In this document: positions 41,890-50,239 of the stretch, in pieces
Position numbering within the stretch: position 1 is the stretch's first letter
Layout of the letters: each line of letters begins with the position of its first letter
Source of the DNA: Bin87 sp965204905
Lineage (GTDB): Bacteria > Chloroflexota > Dehalococcoidia > Lucifugimonadales > UBA3495
Reading direction: 5' to 3'
DNA length: 64,000 nucleotides
Assembly: GCA_965204905.1 (NCBI GenBank)
Contig: OZ242042.1
Coordinates: 124,001-188,000, forward strand
Notes under the pieces: generated by a model
What the model was told of the DNA's origin: nothing
The model's input: only the letters and a program-made list of their open reading frames with translations
The model's database searches: none
Translations under genes and position numbers: made by a program

Positions 41890-42600
41890 ATGGTGAACCA
41901 ATCCGCAGCAGGAGAGCCCACCGACGGCGATAGCCGCCTGGGGATCCGCATCGAGCAGGTGCTGATTGGGCCGCCCCACGAAGGCGACGCCGGCGAGGGC
42001 CTCGTAATACGCACTACGCGAGGCGACATTCCCGCGATTCTGCACGCCGCGCCCGACGCGAAACGCGCCGTCGTCTGGGTTTGTGGCGCTCGCGGTGGGT
42101 TCGGTGGGCCGGCCAGCGGCCTCTACGCGGATTTGTCCCAGGAGTTCACCGGGCGGGGAATCACGTCGCTGCGGATGGACTACCGCCATCCCAACGAAAT
42201 ACAGGAATGCGCCCTTGACCTGCTGGCGGGAATCAACTTCCTGAGAGCGATGGAGTACGGGCCGGTGGTGGTGGTGGGACATTCCTTTGGGGGCGCGGTA
42301 GTGATTGCCGCCGCTGCGTTCAGCGATCACGTCGCCGGCGTGGTGTCGCTATCGCCCCAGACCTACGGGGCCCAGGGCGCGGGAATGCTGTCGCCGACGC
42401 CGCTGCTGGTGGTGCACGGCAAGGCGGATACCAGGCTCCCCTTCTCGTGCGCGGTGGCAATACACGACTGGGCCAAAGACCCGCGAGAGCTGGTGCTCTA
42501 CGAAGGCGCGGAACACCGCCTGGACGAGTGCCGCGCCGAGTTGATGGATCTGCTCAGAAACTGGATACCGGAAAAACTGACTGCCGTGGCTGTAGGCTAG
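41890..42600 (+). CDS. Alpha/beta hydrolase
   Basis: 236 aa with GGAGGGCTGG before the ATG. GHSFGGAVVI (about residues 125-134) holds the nucleophile elbow Ser, VVHGKADTRLPF the acid Asp and GAEHRLDE the His, so the triad is complete. Resembles dienelactone hydrolase-like and esterase-like proteins that lack a lid. Cytoplasmic. It follows the kinase gene by 18 bp and precedes the TIM-barrel gene by 9 bp, so it may be expressed with either. Confidence 0.88.
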   Translation: MVNQSAAGEPTDGDSRLGIRIEQVLIGPPHEGDAGEGLVIRTTRGDIPAILHAAPDAKRAVVWVCGARGGFGGPASGLYADLSQEFTGRGITSLRMDYRHPNEIQECALDLLAGINFLRAMEYGPVVVVGHSFGGAVVIAAAAFSDHVAGVVSLSPQTYGAQGAGMLSPTPLLVVHGKADTRLPFSCAVAIHDWAKDPRELVLYEGAEHRLDECRAELMDLLRNWIPEKLTAVAVG

Positions 42601-42609
42601 GTTTGCATC

Positions 42610-43416
42610 ATGGATTTCATCGACCGCATCGGCTACGACTCAGGTGCGACCCGGCTGGAGGAATCGCTGGCCTTCGCCGCCGAGCACGGCATCCACTACC
42701 TGGACTTTTCCGCTGACACCGGGCCCAACCGGGTGGACAACTGGCCGCAAGAACGCTTGCGCGCCGTCCGCTCGGTGATGGACGCCCACGAAATCGCCGT
42801 GACCGTGCATACGGCCTCGTCCGTGAACGTGGCCGAGTTCGCGCCCCACGTCAGCGACGGCGTCGATGCCTACCTGCGCGGCAACATCGACCTCGCGCGC
42901 CGCATCACCGCCCACGGCGTGGTCGTTCACGCCGGTATGCACTTCAGCTCAGCCTTTGACGAGCGGATGGCAGCGGCGCGGGAGCGGTTGCTGCGCGCCA
43001 CCGACTACGCCGAAAACAGCGGCGTCAACCTGTTCTTCGAAAACCTGAACTGGGAACCGGACAATGCGGAAGTGCATTACCTGGGACACACCGTAGAGGA
43101 GTGCCGCTACTTCTTCGACGCTATCAAATCGGACCGGTTCGGCTGGGCCTTCACGGTGAACCACGCCAACTTGGTGCCCGAGGGAATCGACGGATTCATC
43201 GACTCTCTGGACGTAAACCGCATCGGCGAAGTGCGGCTGGCGGACAATACCGGCGAGGTGGAGATCCACATGCTGCCCGGCCAGGGCAACATCGACTTTC
43301 CCGCCACCTTCCGCCGGCTGGAATCCGCCGGCTACGAAGGCTACTACACCATGGCATTCGGGTCGTTGGACGACAAACTGGCGGCGCGGGAGCTGTTCCG
43401 CAGCTACGGCATATAG
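42610..43416 (+). CDS. Sugar phosphate isomerase/epimerase-like TIM barrel protein
   Basis: 268 aa. HYLDFSADTGPNRV, VVVHAGMHFS, LFFENLNWEPDN and YTMAFGSLDDKLAARELF follow the AP-endonuclease-2/xylose-isomerase-like barrel, with Glu and His in metal-binding positions. Reaction unknown; members act on sugars, inositols or DNA abasic sites. Downstream of the hydrolase by 9 bp. A family E repeat follows. Confidence 0.85.
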   Translation: MDFIDRIGYDSGATRLEESLAFAAEHGIHYLDFSADTGPNRVDNWPQERLRAVRSVMDAHEIAVTVHTASSVNVAEFAPHVSDGVDAYLRGNIDLARRITAHGVVVHAGMHFSSAFDERMAAARERLLRATDYAENSGVNLFFENLNWEPDNAEVHYLGHTVEECRYFFDAIKSDRFGWAFTVNHANLVPEGIDGFIDSLDVNRIGEVRLADNTGEVEIHMLPGQGNIDFPATFRRLESAGYEGYYTMAFGSLDDKLAARELFRSYGI

Positions 43417-43417
43417 G

Positions 43418-43467
43418 GGGAGATAACCCCCTAACCCCAACCCTCTCCCACCAGCGGAGGGAGAGAT
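43418..43467. repeat. Repeat, family E (opposite orientation)
   Basis: CCCCTAACCCCAACCCTCTCCCACC-type sequence with GGAGGGAGAG, between convergent genes; related to 4531 and 6545. Confidence 0.75.
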
Positions 43468-43468
43468 T

Positions 43469-44389
43469 TTAAACGCCGGCGTAGGGTTTGAGGGCGGCGT
43501 AGATCACGTCGTTGATGGGAGTGGGAACACCCGTAGACTCGCCGGCGCGAACCACGGCGCCATTCAGGGTTTCCAGCTCCATGGGCCGGCCGGCCGTCAG
43601 GTCGGCGTGCATGGATGACCGCATGGCGGCCCCGCCCTCTTCAATGTAGCGCAGCGTATCCGGCACGATGCCCTGGGCCAAATCGACGCCGGAGGCGCGA
43701 CCGGCCCGCTCGATCTCCTCCATGCAGCCGAGGATGATCTTCCGCCATTCCTGTCGAGGCAGCAGATCGTTGATGTACTCTCTCGCCAGCGATGTGGTGC
43801 CGGCCATGGTGGCGATGAATAGGAACTTGGTCCACAGGGTAACGGCGATGTCGTCGGAAGCTTCGGCCGGCGCTCCGGCGGCCCGAAAGGCGGCGCAGAT
43901 TTCTTCGGCGCGCTGCCCATGGGATGGACCCGCGCCGCGCACGGGTCCCGTGACGATGCGGACAACCGGGCCGGACTGACGGATCGCGCCTGGGCCCGGG
44001 CGGCTCGCCTCAATGTAGGCGGCCCCGGGCAACACGGTGGCGTCTGGAAAAGCGTCCAACAACGGCCGGTAGGAATCGATACCGTTCTGCAAGCAGAGGA
44101 TGGCGGTGTCCGGCCCGACCATGGGCGCCATTGAGGGCACGGCCACGGCGTTGTGGTAGGTCTTGGTAGTCAGCAAAGCCAGATCCACGGGGCCAACCTC
44201 GGCCGGATTATCGGTGGCGTTGCAGGACACGTTGAAATCACCGGCCTCGGTGTGCATCTGCAATCCACCGCTCCGGATAGCCTCAAGGTGCTCGCCACGG
44301 GCGATGAGGGTAACGTCGTGGCCGTCGCGAGCCAGCATACCGCCGAAATATCCGCCGATGCTGCCGGCGCCCATAACTGCTACTTTCAT
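43469..44389 (-). CDS. Ketopantoate reductase PanE/ApbA family
   Basis: 306 aa. MKVAVMGAGSIGGYFGGMLARDGHDVTLIARG is the NADP-binding start (GAGSIG), LQNGIDS (about 100) and the K..N motif near TKFLFIATMAG (catalytic Lys about 188) are present. The enzyme reduces 2-dehydropantoate to pantoate in CoA synthesis, but SAR202-like genomes hold many paralogues that may act on other 2-oxoacids. Last of a run galU-panE on the minus strand, gap 30 bp. Confidence 0.9.
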   Translation of the reverse strand: MKVAVMGAGSIGGYFGGMLARDGHDVTLIARGEHLEAIRSGGLQMHTEAGDFNVSCNATDNPAEVGPVDLALLTTKTYHNAVAVPSMAPMVGPDTAILCLQNGIDSYRPLLDAFPDATVLPGAAYIEASRPGPGAIRQSGPVVRIVTGPVRGAGPSHGQRAEEICAAFRAAGAPAEASDDIAVTLWTKFLFIATMAGTTSLAREYINDLLPRQEWRKIILGCMEEIERAGRASGVDLAQGIVPDTLRYIEEGGAAMRSSMHADLTAGRPMELETLNGAVVRAGESTGVPTPINDVIYAALKPYAGV

Positions 44390-44419
44390 AGGGTTAATCC
44401 TAACTAGGGGAGAGGCGCG

Positions 44420-45292
44420 TTACAGCGTGGCCGCCAATTCTCGAATCAACTCGGCGGCAGCATCACGGGTATCGTTCCGTTGCAGCGCGTGTTCCAGCGA
44501 GGCGCGTAGCAGGCCCATCGGGTTGCCGCCATCGTATCGGATGCCCTCGAACTCGCAGGCGTACAGTGGCGTATCTTCCATCATCAGGGCCAGGCCGTCC
44601 GTGAGCTGGATTTCGTTACGCGCTCCGGGGGGCGTGCGCTCCAGGCAGTCGAAAACGGACGCCGGCAGTAGGTATCGCCCCACGATGGACAGGTTGGACG
44701 GCGCGGTTCCCGGCGGCGGTTTCTCTACCAGTCCGCGCACCCGATGCCCCCCGCCTCCCACCGATTCAGCGTCCACCACGCCATAGTTATGCACCAGCTC
44801 CCAGGGGACGCGCTCCACGGCGACGCCGGCTGCATCTCCGGCGTCGGCCAGTCCCATCATCATCTGCGAAAGGACGCCGGGGGTGTGGGCAATGATGTCG
44901 TCGGGCAGGATTACGGCGAAGGGTTCGTCGCCCACGGCATCGCGGGCGGTCAGCACGGCGTGGCCCAGACCCAGCGGCTCCTCCTGGATCACGAAAGACA
45001 CGTCGGCCAGCCGCGCGCCGGACTGTACCTTTTCCAGCAGCGCAGCGTCGTCGGCCAACCGTTCCTCAAGGTCGGGACGTGGCCGAAAATAGTCGGCGAT
45101 GCCCTCTTTACCGGGCGAGGTAACAATGATTACGTCGGTGATGCCTGCCTCCGCGGCCTCAGCCACCACGTATTGCAGCATTGGCCGGTCGAGGATGGGT
45201 AGCAACTCCTTCGGCACCGACCGGGTGACGGGCAGAAAACGGGTGCCCAAACCGGCGGCGGGTATGACGGCTTTGCGAATGGCGGCAAGCAT
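44420..45292 (-). CDS. galU: UTP-glucose-1-phosphate uridylyltransferase
   Basis: 290 aa. KAVIPAAGLGTRFLPVTRSVPKELLPI is the nucleotide-binding start with the activating Lys, and PDDIIAH and GEKPP-like VEKPPPGTAP follow in order. It makes UDP-glucose for cell-surface glycans. Standard length. It lies 24 bp after the flavoenzyme gene, probably co-transcribed although functionally unrelated. Confidence 0.95.
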   Translation of the reverse strand: MLAAIRKAVIPAAGLGTRFLPVTRSVPKELLPILDRPMLQYVVAEAAEAGITDVIIVTSPGKEGIADYFRPRPDLEERLADDAALLEKVQSGARLADVSFVIQEEPLGLGHAVLTARDAVGDEPFAVILPDDIIAHTPGVLSQMMMGLADAGDAAGVAVERVPWELVHNYGVVDAESVGGGGHRVRGLVEKPPPGTAPSNLSIVGRYLLPASVFDCLERTPPGARNEIQLTDGLALMMEDTPLYACEFEGIRYDGGNPMGLLRASLEHALQRNDTRDAAAELIRELAATL

Positions 45293-45316
45293 GGCAGTGA
45301 TGATAGCACGGTCCCA

Positions 45317-46498
45317 TCATTCCATCACCCGCGCGTCCGGCAGGCCCAGCAGGAATTGGCCGTGGTTCTCGTAGGCGGTGTCGCTGACCATCTGGTGCTG
45401 CGCGGCGGCGTTGATGTCGCGGAGGCACTGCTGCAGGATGCTGGTGGTGAACAGCGCCGACCCGCCGCCGTAGCGGAACGCCTGGGTTGCCACATCTGCG
45501 GCAACGTCTGTGGTGTGAGTGGCGACGGCGCGCATCTGCGCCTGCAACGGTGGCGGTGGCGGGTGTCCGGCGCACACCGCGTCCCAAGCATCGCCCAGGA
45601 TTTCGATGTTCAGGGCGCGAGCGGCGCGCAGACGCATATCGCCTTCCCCGAGGCAGCGCTGAATCACCGAGCGTTGCGCCAGCGGGTTCGTTGAGTTGTA
45701 CCCGCGCGTCTTGCCGGCGGCAACGTCGGCGAAGGCGTCCAGCGCCCGTCGTCCCACGCCCAGGGCGAATGCCGAATGTTCGTTGGTCACGAAGCCGGGC
45801 CGGCCGAGCCGATACAGCGGGCCGCCCCGCAAAGGTTCAGTGAGCGATACATCCCACGCGAACCGCTCGGGCACGAAGAGATCGTCCACGGAAAAGTCGC
45901 AACTGCCGGTGCCGCGCAGTCCCATGACCTGCCAGTTGTCGTGGACGGTGACCTCGCGGCGAGGCATGACCACCCGCAGTTGCAGAGGGCGGGCATCATC
46001 GCTTTTCACGCGGGCGCCGGCGGATACCCAATCGGAATGGCGGACACCGCTGCCGAAAGGCCAGCGTCCCGACACGCGGTAACCGCCAGCTACCGGAATC
46101 GCCTTCCCATAAGGTGCGAAAGCCCCGGCCGTGCGTGGCGGGTTCCCACCTGCAAACAGCTCGGCAATGGCGTCATCGGGCAGAAACGCGCCCAGGCTGC
46201 CCACGCTGGCCGCCCCGATCATCAGGCACCAGCCGGCAGCGGGGTCGATGCGGCTAACGGCTTCCAGCACATCAAGTTGGGTGATAGGATCGGCCTCCGC
46301 GCCACCCAGTGCATGAGGCAACTTAAGACGCAGCAGGCCGGAGTCGTAAAGTGCATCGACGGACGCCTGCGGCAAGGTTGCAGACTCTTCGGCAGCTTGG
46401 GCGTTGGCTTCCAGAGTGGGCCGCACGCTCTCAACCGCATCCATGAGGACGCGGCGTTTCGCAACGGTGTCGGTGGGGAAGGACAGTGCGACCGGCAT
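45317..46498 (-). CDS. Acyl-CoA dehydrogenase-like flavin monooxygenase (HpaB/DszC type)
   Basis: 393 aa from MPVALSFPTD, 2 bp after the stop of the upstream monooxygenase gene. SRIDPAAGWCLMIGAASVGSLGAFLP, GYRVSGRWPFGSGVRHSDW, VMGLRGTGSCDFSVDDLFVP and YGGGSALF belong to the acyl-CoA-dehydrogenase fold as used by DszC-like and NtaA-type two-component monooxygenases; the dehydrogenase catalytic Glu region is not typical. Tight coupling to an LLM enzyme suggests a shared oxidation pathway for an aromatic or sulfur-containing compound, which is inference. Confidence 0.88.
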   Translation of the reverse strand: MPVALSFPTDTVAKRRVLMDAVESVRPTLEANAQAAEESATLPQASVDALYDSGLLRLKLPHALGGAEADPITQLDVLEAVSRIDPAAGWCLMIGAASVGSLGAFLPDDAIAELFAGGNPPRTAGAFAPYGKAIPVAGGYRVSGRWPFGSGVRHSDWVSAGARVKSDDARPLQLRVVMPRREVTVHDNWQVMGLRGTGSCDFSVDDLFVPERFAWDVSLTEPLRGGPLYRLGRPGFVTNEHSAFALGVGRRALDAFADVAAGKTRGYNSTNPLAQRSVIQRCLGEGDMRLRAARALNIEILGDAWDAVCAGHPPPPPLQAQMRAVATHTTDVAADVATQAFRYGGGSALFTTSILQQCLRDINAAAQHQMVSDTAYENHGQFLLGLPDARVME

Positions 46499-46500
46499 GG

Positions 46501-47418
46501 CTATGCGTCCACCTTGGGCAGGATTTCCTGCGTCAACACGTCGATGGTGCCCAGCAATTGTTGCAGGTTGCCGCACTCGTGGCAGTTGAGCTGGAACTCC
46601 TCCAGCCCGGCCTCCTGCCGGTAGCGGTTCATGTCCGACGCGATCTGCTCTGGGGTCCCCAGACCCGGCGGTCGGTCGCTGCCGGAGGCGGAGACTCCGG
46701 TGATGCTGCTGACTATAACCCGGAAGCTCATGCGAGTGCGCGGCGGCGTTTCGCGTCCGATTTCTGCTGAGTAATCGCGCAGGTACGCCTGGTTGCTGAC
46801 CAGGTTGGGCAGCGGCGTCGGTGTCGGCTGCCACACCTCCGCGAAGCGGGCGGCGCGGCGTAGCGACGGCTGGCCGGAGCCGCCGATCCAGATGGGCGGA
46901 TGAGGTTGCTGCACCGGCTTGGGGCTGGTGTACAGCCCGTCGAAGGAGAAGAACCGGCCGTTGAAGGATACCGGGTCCGGTTCCCAGCACGCCTTCCAGA
47001 GCCGCAGGTACTCGTTGGTGCGCGCGCCACGCTCGTTGTGGGGCACGTCCAGCGCATCGTATTCATCCTTGTTCCAGCCCGATCCCACGCCGACGATGGC
47101 GCGCCCGTCAGAAAGCTGGTCCAGGGTCGCCACCATCTTGGCGGTTACGACCGGGTTGCGGTAGGGCATGATGAGCACCGAGGTCCCCAGCCGGATCCGG
47201 TCAGTGCGCGCTGCCACGTAGGCCAGGGTCATCAGCGGGTCGTACACGTTGCGCCACGGCTCGCTGCGCGGAGTATCGTCAACGATCACGTGGTCGTTGA
47301 CGAACAGGGCATCAAACCCCGCCTCCTCGGCTTTGAGGGCGGTTTTCAGGATTGCCTCCGTGCTGGCCGGGAAACCCAGGTAGTCGGCGTTGGGAAGGCG
47401 GAAGGAACATTGAACCAT
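46501..47418 (-). CDS. LLM class flavin/F420-dependent oxidoreductase
   Basis: 305 aa with AAGGTGATG before the start. FDALFVNDHVIVDD, RIRLGTSVLIMPYRNPVVTAKMVATLD and GRAIVGVGSGWNKDEYDAL are of the F420-dependent glucose-6-phosphate dehydrogenase-like/TIGR03619 type. IWIGGSGQPSLRRAARFAEVW is also typical. The acyl-CoA-dehydrogenase-like monooxygenase follows with only two bases between. Confidence 0.93.
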   Translation of the reverse strand: MVQCSFRLPNADYLGFPASTEAILKTALKAEEAGFDALFVNDHVIVDDTPRSEPWRNVYDPLMTLAYVAARTDRIRLGTSVLIMPYRNPVVTAKMVATLDQLSDGRAIVGVGSGWNKDEYDALDVPHNERGARTNEYLRLWKACWEPDPVSFNGRFFSFDGLYTSPKPVQQPHPPIWIGGSGQPSLRRAARFAEVWQPTPTPLPNLVSNQAYLRDYSAEIGRETPPRTRMSFRVIVSSITGVSASGSDRPPGLGTPEQIASDMNRYRQEAGLEEFQLNCHECGNLQQLLGTIDVLTQEILPKVDA

Positions 47419-47522
47419 CAGGCATCACCTTGAGCGTGTTGACTGTATTGGCCGCAATCATATTGCCAACGGTGAGCCGAAACAAGAGGAGGCATTGCGA
47501 TGGCATTCAGCCGGTTGCTACT

Positions 47523-48257
47523 ATGACCGCATCCCAAGTCTGCGGGGTCTGTCCACGGAGAGTGGCTTTGCGGTTTCCCCCATTGGTCGAAGGCAGGTTC
47601 ATCAAGCGGCTGAACCGTTTCGCCGCCCTGGTGGACGTGGAAAAGCGCGAATATCTGGTTCATGTGCCCAATTCGGGGCGCATGGGTGAGTTGCTGGTGC
47701 CGGGCTACCGGGTGCTCTTGAATCCGGCGCCGGCCGGCACGACGCGCAAGACCGCGTTCGATCTGGCCCTGGTTGACACCGGCGACGCGCTGTCGTCCGC
47801 AGACGCTCGGCTGCCCAACAAGCTCGTGGCCGAGGCCATCGCCGAGGGCAGGCTCCCGCAGTTCGCCGGATACTCCCACGTACGTCCGGAGAGTACCTTC
47901 GGCGAGAGCCGGCTGGACTTCATGCTGGAAGGGCCGGAGGGTCGCTGCTACGTGGAAACCAAATCGGTCACGCTGGTGGAAGACGGCGTTGGGCTGTTCC
48001 CCGACGCTCCCACGCTCCGCGGCGTAAAGCACCTGCACAGCCTGATGGCCGCGCTGGACGAAGGACACCGCGCCGGCGTGATATTCGTGATCCAGCGGGC
48101 CGACGCCGAAGCATTTACGCCCCATGATAAAGCCGACCCGTTGCTGGGGGAGACGCTGAGAACGGCGGCGGCCAGGGGTGTTGAGGTCTGGGCATATCGC
48201 TGCCGCGTCGATGAGCAAAGCATAACGCTGGCCGACGAAATTCCGGTGCGGCTATGA
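47523..48257 (+). CDS. sfsA: DNA/RNA nuclease SfsA family protein
   Basis: 244 aa from MTASQVCGVC. LVEGRFIKRLNRFAALVDVE, HVPNSGRMGELLVPG, RLDFMLEGPEG and CYVETKSVTLVEDGVGLFPDAPT match SfsA blocks; the D...E-x-K pattern is a nuclease-fold site. SfsA was first tied to sugar fermentation genes in E. coli but has an OB-fold and nuclease-like domain. It overlaps the endonuclease-III-like gene by 4 bp, suggesting a DNA-related role. Confidence 0.93.
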   Translation: MTASQVCGVCPRRVALRFPPLVEGRFIKRLNRFAALVDVEKREYLVHVPNSGRMGELLVPGYRVLLNPAPAGTTRKTAFDLALVDTGDALSSADARLPNKLVAEAIAEGRLPQFAGYSHVRPESTFGESRLDFMLEGPEGRCYVETKSVTLVEDGVGLFPDAPTLRGVKHLHSLMAALDEGHRAGVIFVIQRADAEAFTPHDKADPLLGETLRTAAARGVEVWAYRCRVDEQSITLADEIPVRL

Positions 48258-48925
48258 CGCGGTTGATGGAGATCTATCACCGCCTGCTGCACGCCTACGG
48301 GCCGCAGGGCTGGTGGCCGGGCGATAGCCAGTTCGAGATGATCGCCGGGGCCATCCTGACCCAGGCGGCGGCGTGGCGCAACGTGGAACTCGCGCTGGCG
48401 AACCTGCGGTCAGCCGGTATTGACGACTGGCCGGCGCTGCATGAGATTGAAAGCGACGCGCTGGCCGAGTTGGTGCGCCCATCCGGTTACTACAACGCCA
48501 AGGCCCGGAAGCTCAAGGCTTTCGCTGCCCATGTGTCTGAGGATTACAACGGCAGCCTGGACGCGATGTTCGTGGCGGACACGGCAACGCTGCGCCGCGA
48601 GTTGCTGGGCATCCACGGCATCGGGCCGGAGACGGCGGACGACATCCTGGTGTACGCGGCGGAAAAACCGTCGTTCGTCATCGACGCCTACACCATCAGG
48701 ATCATGCGGCGCGTGGGACTGACGCCTGAGGGCAGGGATGACTACGCCGGCTGGCAGGCCATGTTCCACGCCGGCGTTCCCGAGGACGTGCAAGTGTACA
48801 ATGAGTACCACGCGCTGCTGGACCGCCACCACAAAGAAGCCTGCACCAAGAACGCTCCGCGCTGCGACGGCTGCTGCCTGCGAGACATTTGCGCCACCGG
48901 GCGGTCTGCCGCCGATGCCCGATAG
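48254..48925 (+). CDS. Endonuclease III-like HhH-GPD protein with 4Fe-4S cluster
   Basis: 223 aa. EMIAGAILTQAAAWRNVELAL is the N-terminal helix pair, LLGIHGIGPETADDILVYA the HhH, FVIDAYTIRI the GPD region (catalytic Asp). Position of the Nth catalytic Lys within the HhH is Glu/Thr here (GPETAD), so it is a glycosylase without the usual lyase Lys, like the MIG-type subgroup. CX6CX2CX5C cluster at C197-C213. Reads base lesions in DNA; ATGA overlap with sfsA. Confidence 0.9.
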   Translation: MTRLMEIYHRLLHAYGPQGWWPGDSQFEMIAGAILTQAAAWRNVELALANLRSAGIDDWPALHEIESDALAELVRPSGYYNAKARKLKAFAAHVSEDYNGSLDAMFVADTATLRRELLGIHGIGPETADDILVYAAEKPSFVIDAYTIRIMRRVGLTPEGRDDYAGWQAMFHAGVPEDVQVYNEYHALLDRHHKEACTKNAPRCDGCCLRDICATGRSAADAR

Positions 48926-48936
48926 GGAGTTGCACT

Positions 48937-49539
48937 ATGACCACGACAAAACCGCAGAGCGGACTCCGGTTGACCGTCGAAGAGTTCATGGAACTGGACG
49001 ACACCGACGACCGGCGGAAAATGGAGCTCGATGATGGAGTACTTTACATCATGCCCCGACCGAGGATAGTCCACAACTTTGCCCAAATACAGTTCGCTCG
49101 CTACTTTGCGAATTATCGGGACTTCACCGACGGGCCGGCAATTCAAATGCATACCGACGTGATTGTCGCGCTGTCTCTCGACCGGCGGCGGCTGTATGCT
49201 CCCGACGTGACTATAATTCTGCCGGGGAATCCCTGCGTGGTGGGCGAGCGGATGGTGGAAGGGGCGCCGGACATCGTGATTGAAATTCTATCCTCGGATC
49301 GAAACCGGGACCTGGTGCGGAAGCGGCAGGTGTATGCCGAGGCGGGTATCCCCCACTACTGGCTTTGCGATCTGCGGCAGGACACGCTGACATTGCTGGA
49401 GTTGCGGAACGGCGTCTATGAAGAGCAAGCAACGCTGACCGCCGCCGAGACGCTGACCACACCGCTCCTACCCGGTTTCGCCATACCGCTGGCCGATATT
49501 TTCCGACACCCGCACCGCCCGCCGTATGAAGGAGAATAA
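48937..49539 (+). CDS. Uma2 family (DUF820) putative endonuclease
   Basis: 200 aa from MTTTKPQSGL, with TAGGGAGTTG upstream. LTVEEFMELDDTDDRRKMELDDGVLYIMPRP, YAPDVTIILPG and DIVIEILSSDRNRDLVRKRQVYAEAGIPHYWLCD are classic Uma2 with D, E-x-L and K. Of the four in this window it is the closest to consensus. It follows the endonuclease-III-like gene by 11 bp. Confidence 0.93.
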   Translation: MTTTKPQSGLRLTVEEFMELDDTDDRRKMELDDGVLYIMPRPRIVHNFAQIQFARYFANYRDFTDGPAIQMHTDVIVALSLDRRRLYAPDVTIILPGNPCVVGERMVEGAPDIVIEILSSDRNRDLVRKRQVYAEAGIPHYWLCDLRQDTLTLLELRNGVYEEQATLTAAETLTTPLLPGFAIPLADIFRHPHRPPYEGE

Positions 49540-49593
49540 CCGGATAACTTGGAGAGAGTTTCACGGCAGGGAGAGCCCGAACGGGAGAGAGAA

Positions 49594-49839
49594 ATGGATA
49601 TATATCAGTTGAACTATGTACTCCACGAGCCGGAGGAGAGCGAGGGCTGGATGTATCTGGCCGAAATTCCAGCGCTGCAAGGTTGCATGGCTTGGGGACA
49701 AACCCCGGAAGAAACTCTGAAAAGCCTGGTAGCAGTAGCGCAGACCATCATCCAGCTTCGCCAGGAAAACAAGCAACCACTGCCCCCGGAGATCACCCCC
49801 CTACGCAGTGCCGAAGGCACCTTGACAATAACCGCGTAA
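49594..49839 (+). CDS. hicB: HicB-like antitoxin
   Basis: 81 aa from MDIYQLNYVL, after GGGAGAGAA. EGWMYLAEIPALQGCMAWGQTPEETL is the partial RNase-H fold of HicB antitoxins; a DNA-binding tail is short or absent, so autoregulation may differ from longer forms. hicA follows by 6 bp. Confidence 0.88.
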   Translation: MDIYQLNYVLHEPEESEGWMYLAEIPALQGCMAWGQTPEETLKSLVAVAQTIIQLRQENKQPLPPEITPLRSAEGTLTITA

Positions 49840-49845
49840 CTCGCC

Positions 49846-50055
49846 ATGACCTACCGGGAACTACGCAGAAAGTTGGAAAGCTTGGGCTGTAGATTCCAGT
49901 GCCAGGGCGACGGATCCCACGAAATGTGGATCAACCCCACTAACGGACGGCAGACTCCTATCCCTAGGCACGGCAATCGCGACCTTGCTACAGGAACCCT
50001 ACACCGGATAAGAAGAAACTTGGGAATATCCAGGTTAAATTTCGACCAGGCGTAA
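49846..50055 (+). CDS. hicA: HicA-like mRNA interferase toxin
   Basis: 69 aa. A double-stranded RNA-binding-like fold with YRELRRKLESLGCRFQCQGDGSHEMW; His25 is the expected catalytic residue, and IPRHGNRDLATGTLHRIRRNLGIS completes the family. No ribosome-binding site of its own, so translation is probably coupled to hicB. Confidence 0.92.
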   Translation: MTYRELRRKLESLGCRFQCQGDGSHEMWINPTNGRQTPIPRHGNRDLATGTLHRIRRNLGISRLNFDQA

Positions 50056-50239
50056 GAGCCGCCGTCTAAAAGGGGAATGCAAATTACTCTGTTCGATGGA
50101 TAAGTGACGTAACCGTCTGTTCACCTCCGCTTTATAAAAAGGTAACGGAAGCGCAACCGCTACGTAACTGAACGGCAACCGGGCCGTAAAACTTTCCGCC
50201 TACTATGGCCGTGCTTACCAATCAAGGGGCACGGTCAAA

